Assembly: GCF_019968905.1 (NCBI RefSeq)
Contig: NZ_CP079946.1
Location: 1,922,001-1,986,000, forward strand
Direction of reading: 5' to 3'
Source of the DNA: Corallococcus sp. EGB
Lineage (GTDB): Bacteria > Myxococcota > Myxococcia > Myxococcales > Myxococcaceae
Length of the DNA: 64,000 nt
Below, piece after piece: positions 16,765 through 27,872 of the stretch. Position 1 is the stretch's first letter, and each line of letters begins with the position of its first letter. The position numbers were made by a program, and so were the translations under genes. The notes under the pieces are model-generated. The model was not told the origin of the DNA. It did not search any database and saw nothing but the letters and a program-made list of their open reading frames with translations.

Positions 16765-19206
16765 TCAACACATTGCGGGCGACCTGTTCAGGACCTCTCT
16801 GAGTCGCGTGGCGTAGCGGGCCGCGGCAGCGTGCAGCCGGGTGGCTTCTTCGGGAACCACGCTCTCCAGTGCGGCCGCGGCCAGGGTGTGATGACCGCAT
16901 TGGAAGGCGAGGTAGCAGGGCCGATAGAAGCGCAACAGCCCCGGGGACACGCGATGGCCGCAGTTGTGCTCGACGCGCGTGGCGAGCGCGGGTTCGCTCA
17001 GCTCCAGCTCCACGGCGGCGCCAACGATGTCCCAGGCCACGTCCTGACAACCCACGAGGTCGAGCCCGGCGTGATGGTCCACTGCGTCCGTCTTGAGCAC
17101 CGGACCTCCGGGAAGGATGAGCCATTCCCAGGCATGGAGCTTGTGGTCTGTCTCCACGGGCCGCGCGGCTTGTGTGAGCGCTGCCAGGTGGGGCGTCCAT
17201 GCGTCGAGGGCTCGCGCGAGTCCTTCGCCCAGGGCCTGGGCGGTGTTGTAGCGCGCCATCTCCAGCAGCCGGCACATGGAGGCTCCACGTCCGGGCTCCG
17301 GCGCGGAGAAGGAGCGTGCTCGGAAGCCGAGGTAGCGCCCCGCCTGTCCCAGTAGCGCGGTGCGGTCCTGCTCGCGTGCGACTGTCAGAGGACGAGACCG
17401 CTTCATCCAGGGCTGCACGAGGAACCCGTGGCGCAGTCCCAGGACGGGAGGCGTGAAGCCGGCTTCCGCGAGCTGACGTGCCCGGTGGACCCGGTGCTCC
17501 GCGGGCACGCCGAGGCCCGCGAATCGGAGCAGGAACGTGCCGCGCTCCGTGGTCAGCAGGTACTTGCGACGCTCCTGCTGGACGTGAACCGCTGGCCAGT
17601 CTCGTGGATCCGGGAAGAGGTGCCGACGCCATGCTCCCGCACCAATGTCCTCCAGCGGGCCGATGGCCGGCCCCGTGAGGTCTTCCACCCAGGACGCGAG
17701 TCGTGCCGCGCAGGTATCGAAGTCCGGCGGGTGGCGGTGGACGTGGGCCCAGCGTGTACGGTGATGCTCGCTGGCCATCGGACCTGGAGCGCCCGCGTGG
17801 CTGGGGAAGAAGTGCAGCCGCTCGCGGGCCATGCCCCGAACCTCCAGGAAATCCGCCACCGCGCCGAAGGAGCTGCCCGACAGCCCAGGGCCTTCGTCCA
17901 CGATGGCGACCGCGTCCGCGCTCGCCATGGCTTCCAGTTCGCGGGTGAGCCGGGGGCCTGGACACAGACGGCGCTCGAACGGAGGGCCCACGGGACGGAC
18001 CGTGACGGGCGGCATGTCCGAACCAAGGCCCGAGGCAATGATGCACGCGAGCCCGGTGCCGATGCTGCGCACGCCCACCACCCGGGTCGAACCCGCGAGC
18101 CGAGCGGACCGCACGGCCTCCAGGTACAGCTCCGGGTACAGCGCGAAGTGCGCGTAGCCCTCCGGCTCCTTGAGCGTCACACGCGAGGGTAGGGCACTTT
18201 GTTCCAGCGATTTGATCGGTGCGGACAGGGCACTTTGTTCCAGCGATTTGATCAGTGCGGACAGGGCACTCTGTTCCTGCGATTGGAGCAGTTCGGGCAG
18301 GCTGTCCCGTTCCGGGAGGGGGAGCATCGTGGGCAGGCTGCTCCGTCCCAGGGATTTGAGCAGCGCACGTAGGGCACTCCATTTCAGGGAATCGAGCAGT
18401 GCGGGCAGCGCGGGATGTTGTCGCGATTCGAACTGCGTGGGCCGTGCGTTCAATCGCAGTGATTCGGGCTGCGTGGACCGTGTGTTCAGTCGCAGTGATT
18501 CGGGCTGCGTGGGCCGTGCGTTCAATCGCAGCGATGCGAAGTGTTTGGGCCGGATGCTCCATCCCCTTGATTCGAGCCGCGTGGATGGGACGCGCTGATG
18601 CAGCGATTCGAGCTGCGCGAACCAGACGCTCCATCTTCTCGACACGGGCCGCGTGAGTCGCACGCTCCATTTTCTCGATTTGGGACGCGTGAGCCGGACG
18701 CTCCATCCCCTTGATTCGGGACGCGTGGGCAGGACTTGCTGTCGCAGCGATTCGGGCCATGGGGGTGGTGAACTCAAGCCCAGAGATTCGAACTTCGTGG
18801 CCCGTACGCCCTGTTCCGCCGGTTCGGGCAGGGTGGACCATGGGCCCTGGTTCAATGATTCGGACGGGATGGGCCGGGGGCTCTGCCCCCGGGTCTCACT
18901 CCGCTCGAGCGATGCCGTGACCTGTCGGGTGACGCCTGTCCACGATTCCGCCAGGAGCTTCGCCAGTGCCAGAGGCAGCGCGAGCCAGGATTGGCTCCCG
19001 GGACCTGCTTCGTCCTCACCCGCGGCCTCCGCGTCCGCATCGAGCAGACCCTGCGCGAGCACGCTCGCTTCAATGAACAGGGTCACCAGCTCCGCGTGCC
19101 ATTCGAGCCCCGGAGGCAGCGTGTCCAGCCGCCGCAGGCGGACTTTCAGCGCTCCGAGGACTTCCGCGGGCGGCAGCGTTCGCGGGTGGTCGCCGTAGAC
19201 CAGCAT
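16765..19206 (-). CDS. PRTase-like plus phosphotransferase-like protein with repetitive linker
   Basis: This 813-residue protein starts at ATG 19206, six bases after the phosphatase stop. Residues 1-100 form a helical N-terminal domain. Residues ~117-342 consist of degenerate 12-14-residue repeats (PESLRLN, SLEQSAL types). Residues ~350-510 contain AIVDEGPGLSGSS (434-446), the PRPP-binding loop pattern of type I phosphoribosyltransferases, after a GTGLACII segment. Residues ~520-813 resemble a protein-kinase/aminoglycoside-phosphotransferase fold (KYLLTTERGTFLLRFAGLG; DHHAGLDLVGCQDVAWDIVG, with D in the metal-binding position). It probably forms a two-gene unit with the phosphatase. The function is unknown; the domain calls come from motifs only. 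Confidence 0.78.
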   Translation of the reverse strand: MLVYGDHPRTLPPAEVLGALKVRLRRLDTLPPGLEWHAELVTLFIEASVLAQGLLDADAEAAGEDEAGPGSQSWLALPLALAKLLAESWTGVTRQVTASLERSETRGQSPRPIPSESLNQGPWSTLPEPAEQGVRATKFESLGLSSPPPWPESLRQQVLPTRPESRGWSVRLTRPKSRKWSVRLTRPVSRRWSVWFAQLESLHQRVPSTRLESRGWSIRPKHFASLRLNARPTQPESLRLNTRSTQPESLRLNARPTQFESRQHPALPALLDSLKWSALRALLKSLGRSSLPTMLPLPERDSLPELLQSQEQSALSALIKSLEQSALSAPIKSLEQSALPSRVTLKEPEGYAHFALYPELYLEAVRSARLAGSTRVVGVRSIGTGLACIIASGLGSDMPPVTVRPVGPPFERRLCPGPRLTRELEAMASADAVAIVDEGPGLSGSSFGAVADFLEVRGMARERLHFFPSHAGAPGPMASEHHRTRWAHVHRHPPDFDTCAARLASWVEDLTGPAIGPLEDIGAGAWRRHLFPDPRDWPAVHVQQERRKYLLTTERGTFLLRFAGLGVPAEHRVHRARQLAEAGFTPPVLGLRHGFLVQPWMKRSRPLTVAREQDRTALLGQAGRYLGFRARSFSAPEPGRGASMCRLLEMARYNTAQALGEGLARALDAWTPHLAALTQAARPVETDHKLHAWEWLILPGGPVLKTDAVDHHAGLDLVGCQDVAWDIVGAAVELELSEPALATRVEHNCGHRVSPGLLRFYRPCYLAFQCGHHTLAAAALESVVPEEATRLHAAAARYATRLREVLNRSPAMC
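18180..18858 (-). repeat. 36-42-bp coding repeats inside the PRTase-like gene
   Basis: Within the 813-residue gene the DNA repeats with a 42-base period (for example 18196-18290 and 18440-18540) and a 36-base period near 18655-18720. Neighbouring copies are nearly identical at the DNA level. The frame is kept, giving 14- and 12-residue units. Such repeats can expand or contract by slippage, so the linker length is likely to vary between strains. Confidence 0.8.
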
Positions 19207-19211
19207 GCCAT

Positions 19212-19769
19212 TCAGCTTCCGCCCGTCGTTTCCATGCTCGCACGCAGATGCCGGTACGCGATGGTGCCCAGGGCTTCGAGCGTGGGGATCGTCCAGGCGA
19301 CGTTCGTCCTCTCGCTCACGTCTTGCATGTAGGTGATGAAGGCCTTCAGCTGCTCCGGACTGGGTGATACGCGCGGCCTCCGTGTCTTCGCCAGCTCCAG
19401 CGCTTCGAGCGGCTCCATGCCTTGATCCACCAGCACGCACAACGACAGCAGCGCGCTCCGCCCGATGCCGTGCTCGCAGTGGATGAGGACCTTCTGCCGC
19501 CTCGCAAGCCGCTCGCGCACCCATGCGACTCCGTCGTGGAGCATCTTCAGCTGGATGGCTCGCATGTCCACCGTGGGCAGGTGCAGGAACGTGATGCCGT
19601 GCTTTCGCAGCACCTGTTCGTCGTCCCGACACTCCACCCGGACATCCACCACATGACGCACGCCCAGCTTCTGGGCCAGATGCGCCGCCGCATCCATGGG
19701 ATAGCTTCCGCCCACCGCCAGCAGCGGCGTCACCCAGTCGAGGTTGAGCTCCCGCTCCTTCACGCGCAT
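19212..19769 (-). CDS. dual-specificity/tyrosine protein phosphatase
   Basis: This 185-residue cysteine-dependent phosphatase has its P-loop in LIHCEHGIGRSALL, with catalytic Cys98 and Arg104 in C-x5-R. Candidate general-acid aspartates lie at VDVR (~42) and TVDMR (~68). ATG 19769 precedes the first family residues closely. It is cytosolic and the first gene of a pair with the PRTase/phosphotransferase-like protein, which suggests a phosphorylation-dephosphorylation partnership. It is transcribed divergently from the glycan cluster; the 136-base gap at 19770-19905 should hold both promoters. Confidence 0.9.
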   Translation of the reverse strand: MRVKERELNLDWVTPLLAVGGSYPMDAAAHLAQKLGVRHVVDVRVECRDDEQVLRKHGITFLHLPTVDMRAIQLKMLHDGVAWVRERLARRQKVLIHCEHGIGRSALLSLCVLVDQGMEPLEALELAKTRRPRVSPSPEQLKAFITYMQDVSERTNVAWTIPTLEALGTIAYRHLRASMETTGGS

Positions 19770-19905
19770 GCGCACTCCCTTCTGCTCCAGGGCCGCGAGG
19801 CCGCGGAGGAAAGATAGCGCCCCGCGGTGAGGGACGGCCGGGCGGCCTGGAGCGAACCCCGGGCGCTCGGCCCGCTGATTGGCGCCAGCACAGAGGGGGA
19901 GGGAC

Positions 19906-21588
19906 ATGGGGCCATTCACGAGGCGCTGGCCGGTGTGGCTGTGGATGTTGCTGCTCGCGGGCTGCGCGGCCTCCCGGCCTCCGCCCGCCACCCTGGCTCC
20001 AATCCAGGAGGTGGAGCGCTTCGCCCGGTTCGAGGTCGGCTTCACCGTCCCCGGCAGCACGAGCGCCCCGGACGACATCCCCGTGCGCGCACGCTTGGTG
20101 GCGCCCTCCGGACGGGAGATCGAAGTGGGCGGCTTCCCCGTGACGGGCGGCGGCTTCCGCGTGCGCTTCACGCCCCAGGAGGTGGGCGAGTACCGCTACC
20201 GCGTCCAGGCGGGAACGCGCGAGGTCGCGTCAGGCCGGTTCCTGTCCCGGCCCTCGCCGCGCCGGGGCTTCGTGCGCCGGAGCACGGTCTCCACGCATCA
20301 CCTGGCCTGGGAGGACGGCACGACCTTCCTGCCGCTGGGCGAGAACCGCTTCAACGTCTACGACCCCACCTGGAACTACGGACGCCTGTCCGCCACCGAC
20401 TACATCGCGGGCATGGCCGCGCGCGGGATGAACACCCTGCGCGTCTTCATCTTCACCGACTGCGAGCAGGAGGAGCCGGTGCCCGGCGCCCAGCCCGGTT
20501 GTCTGGAGCCCCGGCCCGGCGTCTTCGACCCGGAGGCCGCCGCCCGCTACGACGCCATCCTCGACGCGGCGGAACGGCACGGCCTCCAGGTCATCCTCAC
20601 CCTCTTCGCGGTGGGCTTCACGCCCGGCGAGACGTGGAAGAGCTGGGAGGACAACCCCTACAGCACCGCGCGCGGCGGTCCCTCCGCCACGCCCAGGGAC
20701 TTCTTCGCCCGGCCGGAGCTGGCCGAGCGGCGGCTGCGCTACGTGCTCGCGCGCTTCGGCGCGTCACCCGCCCTGCTGGCCGTGGACCTGCTCAACGAAC
20801 CGGAGTGGGACGGCAACATCGGCGAGGCGACGTGGATGCCCTGGGCGGAGCGGCTCGCGGCGACGTGGCACGCGGAGGATCCGTATGGACACCTCGTCTC
20901 GGTGGGCTCGGTGGGGTTGCACTGGAACGTCGAGGGCGATGAGCGCCCCTGGTACGCGAGCCCACAGGACGACCTCCTGCAATGGCACCTCTACGGCAAG
21001 GAGTTCTACGAGGTGCATGCGCTCGCGGCGGAGCTGACGCGCAAGGTGGCGGAGACGTGGGGCTACGACAAGCCCATCCTCCTGGGAGAGTTCGGCTACG
21101 GCGGCGACGACCGCCGGACGTATGACCACACGCACGTGGGCATCTGGGTCACCACCTTCTGTGGCGCGGGGGTGCTCGCGCACAGCGCCCCGCCCTTCAC
21201 CGAGGACTCCGACCTGCCGATGACGCCGGAGCGCGGTCATCATTTCCGCGTGCTGGCGGATTACCTCGCACGGCTGTCTCCGGGACCGCCGCTGTTGCCG
21301 CGGGAGCCACCCGCGGTGTCCCCCGCCGGCACGCGGGCCTGGGCCATGGGCCGCCCGGGACTCCTCGCGCTGTGGGTGATGGGCGCGAAGGAGGGCTACG
21401 GCGAGCCCGTGTCCGGAGCCCAGGTGCGCCTGCGGCTCGCGCCCGGTGAGTACCGCGTCACCTGGTGGAACGATGTGACGGGCGCGGTGGTGTCCCGCGA
21501 GCAGCGGCTCGTGGTGGGGCCGGAGGTGTCGCTCCCCGTGCCCCCGTTCGTGCGGCACGCGGCCGGTGTGTTGGAAGCCGTGCGCTGA
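19906..21588 (+). CDS. DUF5060/GH5-like glycoside hydrolase lipoprotein
   Basis: The protein has 560 residues. The signal peptide ends in the lipobox LLLAGCAAS, so it is predicted to be lipid-anchored. Residues ~35-120 form a DUF5060-type Ig-like domain (VGEYRYRVQAGTREVASGRF). A TIM barrel follows with acid/base Glu in AVDLLNEPEWDG and nucleophile Glu in ILLGEFGYGG, and a C-terminal beta domain runs from ~480. ATG 19906 follows GAGGGGGAGGG. It should cut a polysaccharide at the cell surface. As the first gene of the plus-strand glycan block it may trim or release the product; that is inference. Confidence 0.85.
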   Translation: MGPFTRRWPVWLWMLLLAGCAASRPPPATLAPIQEVERFARFEVGFTVPGSTSAPDDIPVRARLVAPSGREIEVGGFPVTGGGFRVRFTPQEVGEYRYRVQAGTREVASGRFLSRPSPRRGFVRRSTVSTHHLAWEDGTTFLPLGENRFNVYDPTWNYGRLSATDYIAGMAARGMNTLRVFIFTDCEQEEPVPGAQPGCLEPRPGVFDPEAAARYDAILDAAERHGLQVILTLFAVGFTPGETWKSWEDNPYSTARGGPSATPRDFFARPELAERRLRYVLARFGASPALLAVDLLNEPEWDGNIGEATWMPWAERLAATWHAEDPYGHLVSVGSVGLHWNVEGDERPWYASPQDDLLQWHLYGKEFYEVHALAAELTRKVAETWGYDKPILLGEFGYGGDDRRTYDHTHVGIWVTTFCGAGVLAHSAPPFTEDSDLPMTPERGHHFRVLADYLARLSPGPPLLPREPPAVSPAGTRAWAMGRPGLLALWVMGAKEGYGEPVSGAQVRLRLAPGEYRVTWWNDVTGAVVSREQRLVVGPEVSLPVPPFVRHAAGVLEAVR

Positions 21589-21691
21589 GCCCCCGAGTGG
21601 CGGCGAGTCCACAGCGTCCAGCCCCCTGGCGCCGGGTCCCGTGTGGCGGGCGCGGTTCTAGCTTGGGGCGATTCTCCGGGGAGGGCGGTCC

Positions 21692-22666
21692 ATGGATGGC
21701 GCGGCGGTGGGCACGATGCGGGCGGCGGTGGTGGGCGGACCTCGGGGCATCCGCGTGGAGCGCGTGGCCCTGCCTGAACCCGGCCCCGGCCAGGTGCGGG
21801 TGCGGATGGAGGGCTGCGGCGTCTGCGGCTCCAACCTCCCCGTGTGGGAAGGCCGCGAGTGGTTCCGCTACCCCCTGCCGCCCGGCGCTCCAGGACACGA
21901 GGGCTGGGGCGTGGTGGACGCGCTGGGCCCGGACGTCTCCAGCCTGAAACCCGGCGACCGCGTGGCCATGCTCTCCTCGGCCGCCTTCGCCGAGTACGAC
22001 CTGGCGGACGCGGCCTCCGCCGTGGTGCTGCCGCCGTCGCTCGCGGGCAAGCCATTCCCCGGCGAACCCCTGGGCTGCGCGATGAACATCTTCCGGCGCG
22101 CGGACATCCAGCCGGGCCAGACGGTCGCCATCATCGGCATCGGCTTCCTGGGCGCGGTGGTGACGCGGCTCGCGGCCAACGCGGGCGCCCGGGTGCTCGC
22201 CATCGCCCGCAGGCCCTGGGCGCTGGAGGTGGCTCGCAGCCAGGGCGCCGCCGAGTGCATCCCCCTGGAGGACCCTCACCGCATCATCGAGCGCGTGAAG
22301 GCCCTGACCGGCGACGCCCTCTGCGACCGCGTCATCGAGGCCGTCGGCACGCAGGGGCCGCTGGACCTCGCCGCGGAGCTGACTCGCGTGCGCGGCAAGC
22401 TGCTCATCGCGGGCTACCACCAGGACGGCCCCCGGCAGGTGAACCTGCAGCTGTGGAACTGGCGCGGGCTGGATGTCATCAACGCCCACGAACGCGACCC
22501 GAAGGTCTACGTCGAGGGCATCCGCATGGCCGTGGATGCTGTCGCCTCCGGCCGGGTGGATCCGTTCCCCCTCTTCACGCCCTTCCCGCTGGCGCAGATG
22601 GACCGCGCCTTCGAGGCCCTGCGCTCGCGTCCGGAGGGCTTCCTCAAGGGGCTTGTCACCCCATGA
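21692..22666 (+). CDS. zinc-type medium-chain dehydrogenase
   Basis: This 324-residue MDR enzyme carries GCGVCGSN with the catalytic-zinc Cys, GAPGHEGWG with the following His-Glu pair, and the NAD(P) Rossmann motif IIGIGFLGAV. The loop that carries the four structural-zinc cysteines in classical alcohol dehydrogenases is absent, which explains the short length. It probably oxidises a sugar or polyol hydroxyl. Its stop overlaps the start of the Gfo/Idh/MocA gene (ATGA), so the two oxidoreductases are likely to act in sequence. Confidence 0.88.
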   Translation: MDGAAVGTMRAAVVGGPRGIRVERVALPEPGPGQVRVRMEGCGVCGSNLPVWEGREWFRYPLPPGAPGHEGWGVVDALGPDVSSLKPGDRVAMLSSAAFAEYDLADAASAVVLPPSLAGKPFPGEPLGCAMNIFRRADIQPGQTVAIIGIGFLGAVVTRLAANAGARVLAIARRPWALEVARSQGAAECIPLEDPHRIIERVKALTGDALCDRVIEAVGTQGPLDLAAELTRVRGKLLIAGYHQDGPRQVNLQLWNWRGLDVINAHERDPKVYVEGIRMAVDAVASGRVDPFPLFTPFPLAQMDRAFEALRSRPEGFLKGLVTP

Positions 22667-23658
22667 GCGCCGCCCCTGGAGCGAAGCCCCGCGTCGGCTT
22701 CCTGGGCGTGGGCTGGATTGGCCGCAACCGCATGGAGGCCATCGTGCGCTCGGAGCAGGTCCAGGTGGTGGGCGTGTGCGACCCCTCCGCCGACGCGGCC
22801 CGCGAGGCGCGAGCGCTGGCTCCCGGCGCGAAGTGTGTCGGGTCGCTGGATGCGCTGCTCGACCTGGGGCTCGACGGGCTGGTCATCGCCACGCCCAGCG
22901 CGGTGCACGCGGAGCAGTCCCTGCGCGCGCTGGAGCGGGGCGTGGCCGTGTTCTGCCAGAAGCCGCTGGGCCGCACGGCCCCGGAGGTGCGCCGCGTGGT
23001 GGACGTGGCCCGCGCGAAGAACCGGCTCCTGGGCGTGGACCTCAGCTACCGCTTCACCACCGGCGTGCGCCAGCTGCACGAGCGCATCCGGGCGGGCGCG
23101 CTGGGCCACGTCTACGCCGTGAACCTCGTGTTCCACAATGCGTACGGCCCGGACAAGGCGTGGTTCTACGACCCGAAGCAGGCGGGCGGCGGCTGCGTGA
23201 TGGACCTGGGCATCCACCTGGTGGACCTGGCGCTGTGGACGCTCGGCTTCCCGGCGGTGGAGGCGGTGTCCTCCCGGCGCTTCGCCGGAGGGCACCCCCT
23301 GGCCTCGCGCGAGGACGTGGAGGACTTCGCCGCCGCGCAGCTCCTCCTGGGCACGGGCACCACCGTGCAGCTCGCCTGCTCGTGGAACCTGCCCGCCGGG
23401 TGCGACGCGGTCATCGAGGCGGCCTTCTACGGCACGCGGGGCGGCGCCGCGTTCCGCAACGTGGACGGTTCGTTCTACGACTTCACCGCGGACCTGTTCC
23501 AGGGCACGCGGCGCGAGCGGCTGAGCGCGCCCCCCGATGCCTGGGGCGGACGGGCCGCCGTGGCATGGGCCGCCCGGCTGGCGAACGGCGAGCGCTTCGA
23601 CGCGGAGGCCGAGCGGCTCGTGGACGTGGCCGCCGCGCTGGACCGCCTCTACGCCTGA
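22663..23658 (+). CDS. Gfo/Idh/MocA-family oxidoreductase
   Basis: This 331-residue protein has an N-terminal Rossmann domain (GFLGVGWIGRNR) and the family motif seen here as CQKPLGRT, where Gln replaces the usual Glu of E-K-P. The C-terminal signature GGGCVMDLGIHLVDLALW follows, with the conserved Asp and His. It should oxidise or epimerise a sugar or sugar nucleotide with NAD(P). It is translationally coupled to the MDR gene and precedes the ABC exporter by 52 bases. The substrate is not determinable here. Confidence 0.9.
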   Translation: MSAAPGAKPRVGFLGVGWIGRNRMEAIVRSEQVQVVGVCDPSADAAREARALAPGAKCVGSLDALLDLGLDGLVIATPSAVHAEQSLRALERGVAVFCQKPLGRTAPEVRRVVDVARAKNRLLGVDLSYRFTTGVRQLHERIRAGALGHVYAVNLVFHNAYGPDKAWFYDPKQAGGGCVMDLGIHLVDLALWTLGFPAVEAVSSRRFAGGHPLASREDVEDFAAAQLLLGTGTTVQLACSWNLPAGCDAVIEAAFYGTRGGAAFRNVDGSFYDFTADLFQGTRRERLSAPPDAWGGRAAVAWAARLANGERFDAEAERLVDVAAALDRLYA

Positions 23659-23710
23659 GCCCCGAAGGCCGAGCGGAAGGGGAGGGGCGGGCAGCGCGTT
23701 CCTGGCGCTC

Positions 23711-25510
<1,800 letters not shown>

Positions 25511-25656
25511 GCGGATCCACCTGCCTTGTTGCCCGCGCGGGCGCGCATCCAGGCAAGCCATCAGGGTGGGGTGCCCCGTGCGGTGGGGTGGTTACCGTTT
25601 CCTGCGGACAGGCAGAGGGCCGCGCGCGTGGATGCGGCCTGGGGACGGGAGGGCCC

Positions 25657-26778
25657 ATGGGCCGCAAACACATCCTCATCACCGGGGGGGCGGGCTTCAT
25701 CGGTTCGCACCTGGCGGATGAGCTGCTTTCGCACGGCCACCGCGTGCGGGCGCTGGATGCCCTGGTGCCGCAGGTGCACGGCCCCGGACGCGAGCGCCCC
25801 GGCTACCTGTCGCCGGAGGTGGAGCTTCACGTGGGGGACGTGCGCGACGCGCAGGCCGTACGCCGGGCGCTGGAGGGCGTGGACTCCGTCGTGCACCTGG
25901 CCGCCGCGGTGGGCGTGGGCCAGAGCATGTACGAGGTGGCCCACTACACGTCGGTGAACAACCAGGGCACCGCCGTGCTGCTCCAGGCCCTCATCGAGCA
26001 CCCGGTGGAGCGGCTCGTGGTGGCCTCCAGCATGAGCGTCTACGGCGAGGGGCTGTGCCTCACCCCGGACGGCCGCACCGTGCCGGGGCCGGAGCGTTCG
26101 CTGGCGCAGTTGCAGGAGGGGGACTGGGAGCTGCGCGACGCGCTCGGCACGCGCCTGACGCCCGTGCCCACGCCCGAGGACAAGGCGCCCGCGCTGTCGT
26201 CCGTCTACGCCCTGTCCAAGTTCGACCAGGAGCGGCTGTGCCTGCTGGTGGGGCGCGCGTACCGCATCCCCACCGTGGCGCTGCGCTTCTTCAACGTCTA
26301 CGGCCCTCGCCAGGCCCTCTCCAATCCCTACACCGGCGTGCTGGCCATCTTCGCGTCGCGGCTGCTCAACGGAAACGCGCCGCTGCTCTTCGAGGACGGC
26401 CTTCAGCAGCGCGACTTCGTGAACGTGCGCGACGTGGCGCAGGCCTGCCGGCTGGCGCTCCAGGTGGCGGCCGCGGATGGACAGGTGCTCAACGTGGGCA
26501 GCGGCCGGGCCACCACCGTGCGCGAGGTGGCGCGCGCGGTGGGCGAGGCGATGGGCCGCTCCCGCATCCGGCCCGCCGTCACGGGGAAGTACCGCATGGG
26601 CGACATCCGCCACTGCTTCGCGGACATCACCCGCGCGCGCGAGGTGCTGGGGTACGCGCCCCGCGTCGGGTTCCAGGAGGGGCTCCTGGAGCTGTCGCGG
26701 TGGCTCGTGGGGCAGGTGGCCCAGGACCGGGCCGCGGAAGCGCGCGCGGAGCTGGACGCGCGGGGGCTCACCGTATGA
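25657..26778 (+). CDS. NAD-dependent nucleotide-sugar epimerase/dehydratase (1)
   Basis: This 373-residue extended SDR has GGAGFIGSH, the catalytic SSMSVYGEG serine region and Tyr-x3-Lys in VYALSKFDQE. FFNVYGPRQALSNPY is typical of UDP-sugar 4-epimerases and dehydratases. A ~30-residue insertion (about 140-180) lies between the Ser and Tyr motifs. ATG 25657 follows GGGAGGG. The 3' end overlaps the second epimerase gene by four bases. It probably makes the activated sugar that the downstream transferases use; the exact nucleotide sugar is unknown. Confidence 0.9.
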   Translation: MGRKHILITGGAGFIGSHLADELLSHGHRVRALDALVPQVHGPGRERPGYLSPEVELHVGDVRDAQAVRRALEGVDSVVHLAAAVGVGQSMYEVAHYTSVNNQGTAVLLQALIEHPVERLVVASSMSVYGEGLCLTPDGRTVPGPERSLAQLQEGDWELRDALGTRLTPVPTPEDKAPALSSVYALSKFDQERLCLLVGRAYRIPTVALRFFNVYGPRQALSNPYTGVLAIFASRLLNGNAPLLFEDGLQQRDFVNVRDVAQACRLALQVAAADGQVLNVGSGRATTVREVARAVGEAMGRSRIRPAVTGKYRMGDIRHCFADITRAREVLGYAPRVGFQEGLLELSRWLVGQVAQDRAAEARAELDARGLTV

Positions 26779-27872
26779 GGTCAGGGCGCGAGGAGGGCAC
26801 GGTCGTCGTCTTCGGGGGCGCGGGCTTCATCGGCTCCAACGTGGCGGACCACTGCCTGCGGGAGGGGCGCCGCGTGCGCGTGTTCGACAACGTGTCGCGC
26901 CCGGGCGTGGAGCGGAACCTGCGCTGGCTGCGCGAGCGCCACGGGGAGCGGCTGCGCATCGACGTGGCGGACACGCGCGACCTGCCCTCGGTGCGGCGGG
27001 CGGTGCACGGCGCGAGCGAGGTGTTCCACTTCGCCGCGCAGGTGGCGGTGACGCACAGCCTCCAGTCCCCGCTCCACGACTTCGACGTCAACGCGCGCGG
27101 CACGCTCCACGTCCTGGAGGCGCTGCGCGGGATGGAGACGCCCGCGCCGCTGGTGTTCACCTCCACGAACAAGGTGTATGGCGGCCTGTCGGGGCTGGAG
27201 CTGGAGGTCCGGGGCCAGCGCTATGCGCCGACGGACGCGCGCACGCTCGCGCATGGCATCAGCGAGGCGTGCCCGCTCGACTTCGAGAGCCCCTACGGGT
27301 GCTCAAAGGGGGCGGCGGACCAGTACGTGCTGGACCACGCGCGCAGCTTCGGCCTTCCGACGGTGGTGTTCCGGATGAGCTGCATCTACGGGCCCCGGCA
27401 GTTCGGCACGGAGGATCAGGGCTGGGTGGCGCACTTCCTCCTGCGCGTGCTGGAGGGCAAGCCGCTCACGCTCTATGGCGACGGCATGCAGGTGCGCGAC
27501 ATCCTCTTCGTGGAGGACCTGGTGCGCGCCTTCCGGCTGGCGCAGCAGGCCATGCCGCGCATCCGGGGCCGGGCCTTCAACATCGGCGGCGGGCCCGGGC
27601 AGACGGTGAGCCTGCTGGAGCTCTTGGCGCTCATCCAGCGCCGCACCGGCCGCGAGCCTCGCGTCGGCTTCGAGGACTGGCGCACGGGGGACCAGCGCTA
27701 CTACGTCTCCGACACGCGGGCCTTCACGCGCGCCACCGGCTGGATGCCTCGCGTGGGCGTGGAGGAGGGGGTGGCGCGGCTGGGGGACTGGCTGGAGGAG
27801 CTGCGGGGTGGACGGGCGCGACAGGCCCGGGGGCAGGGGGGGATGCTTGAAGCCATCGAAGGCCAGCGCTGA
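26775..27872 (+). CDS. NAD-dependent epimerase, CDP-paratose 2-epimerase-like
   Basis: This 365-residue extended SDR starts at ATG 26775, overlapping the previous stop. It has GGAGFIGSN, then FTSTNKVYGGLSG, then SPYGCSKGAADQYVLD with the catalytic Tyr and Lys, then SCIYGPRQFGTEDQGWVAHF. This motif combination is characteristic of the RfbE/CDP-tyvelose (CDP-paratose 2-) epimerase group. No CDP-glucose cytidylyltransferase or 4,6-dehydratase is visible nearby, so the true substrate may differ. The last ~65 bases overlap the start of the glycosyltransferase gene. Confidence 0.88.
   Translation: MRSGREEGTVVVFGGAGFIGSNVADHCLREGRRVRVFDNVSRPGVERNLRWLRERHGERLRIDVADTRDLPSVRRAVHGASEVFHFAAQVAVTHSLQSPLHDFDVNARGTLHVLEALRGMETPAPLVFTSTNKVYGGLSGLELEVRGQRYAPTDARTLAHGISEACPLDFESPYGCSKGAADQYVLDHARSFGLPTVVFRMSCIYGPRQFGTEDQGWVAHFLLRVLEGKPLTLYGDGMQVRDILFVEDLVRAFRLAQQAMPRIRGRAFNIGGGPGQTVSLLELLALIQRRTGREPRVGFEDWRTGDQRYYVSDTRAFTRATGWMPRVGVEEGVARLGDWLEELRGGRARQARGQGGMLEAIEGQR

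Noticed and set aside
16079-16816. Open frames through the palindrome arrays encoding repeated Leu-Ser-Asp-Ser-Arg-Thr-Gly or Cys-Pro-Thr-Val-Gly-Gln peptides
   Set aside because: They exist on both strands and in several frames only because the repeats lack stops; there is no ribosome site or family match.
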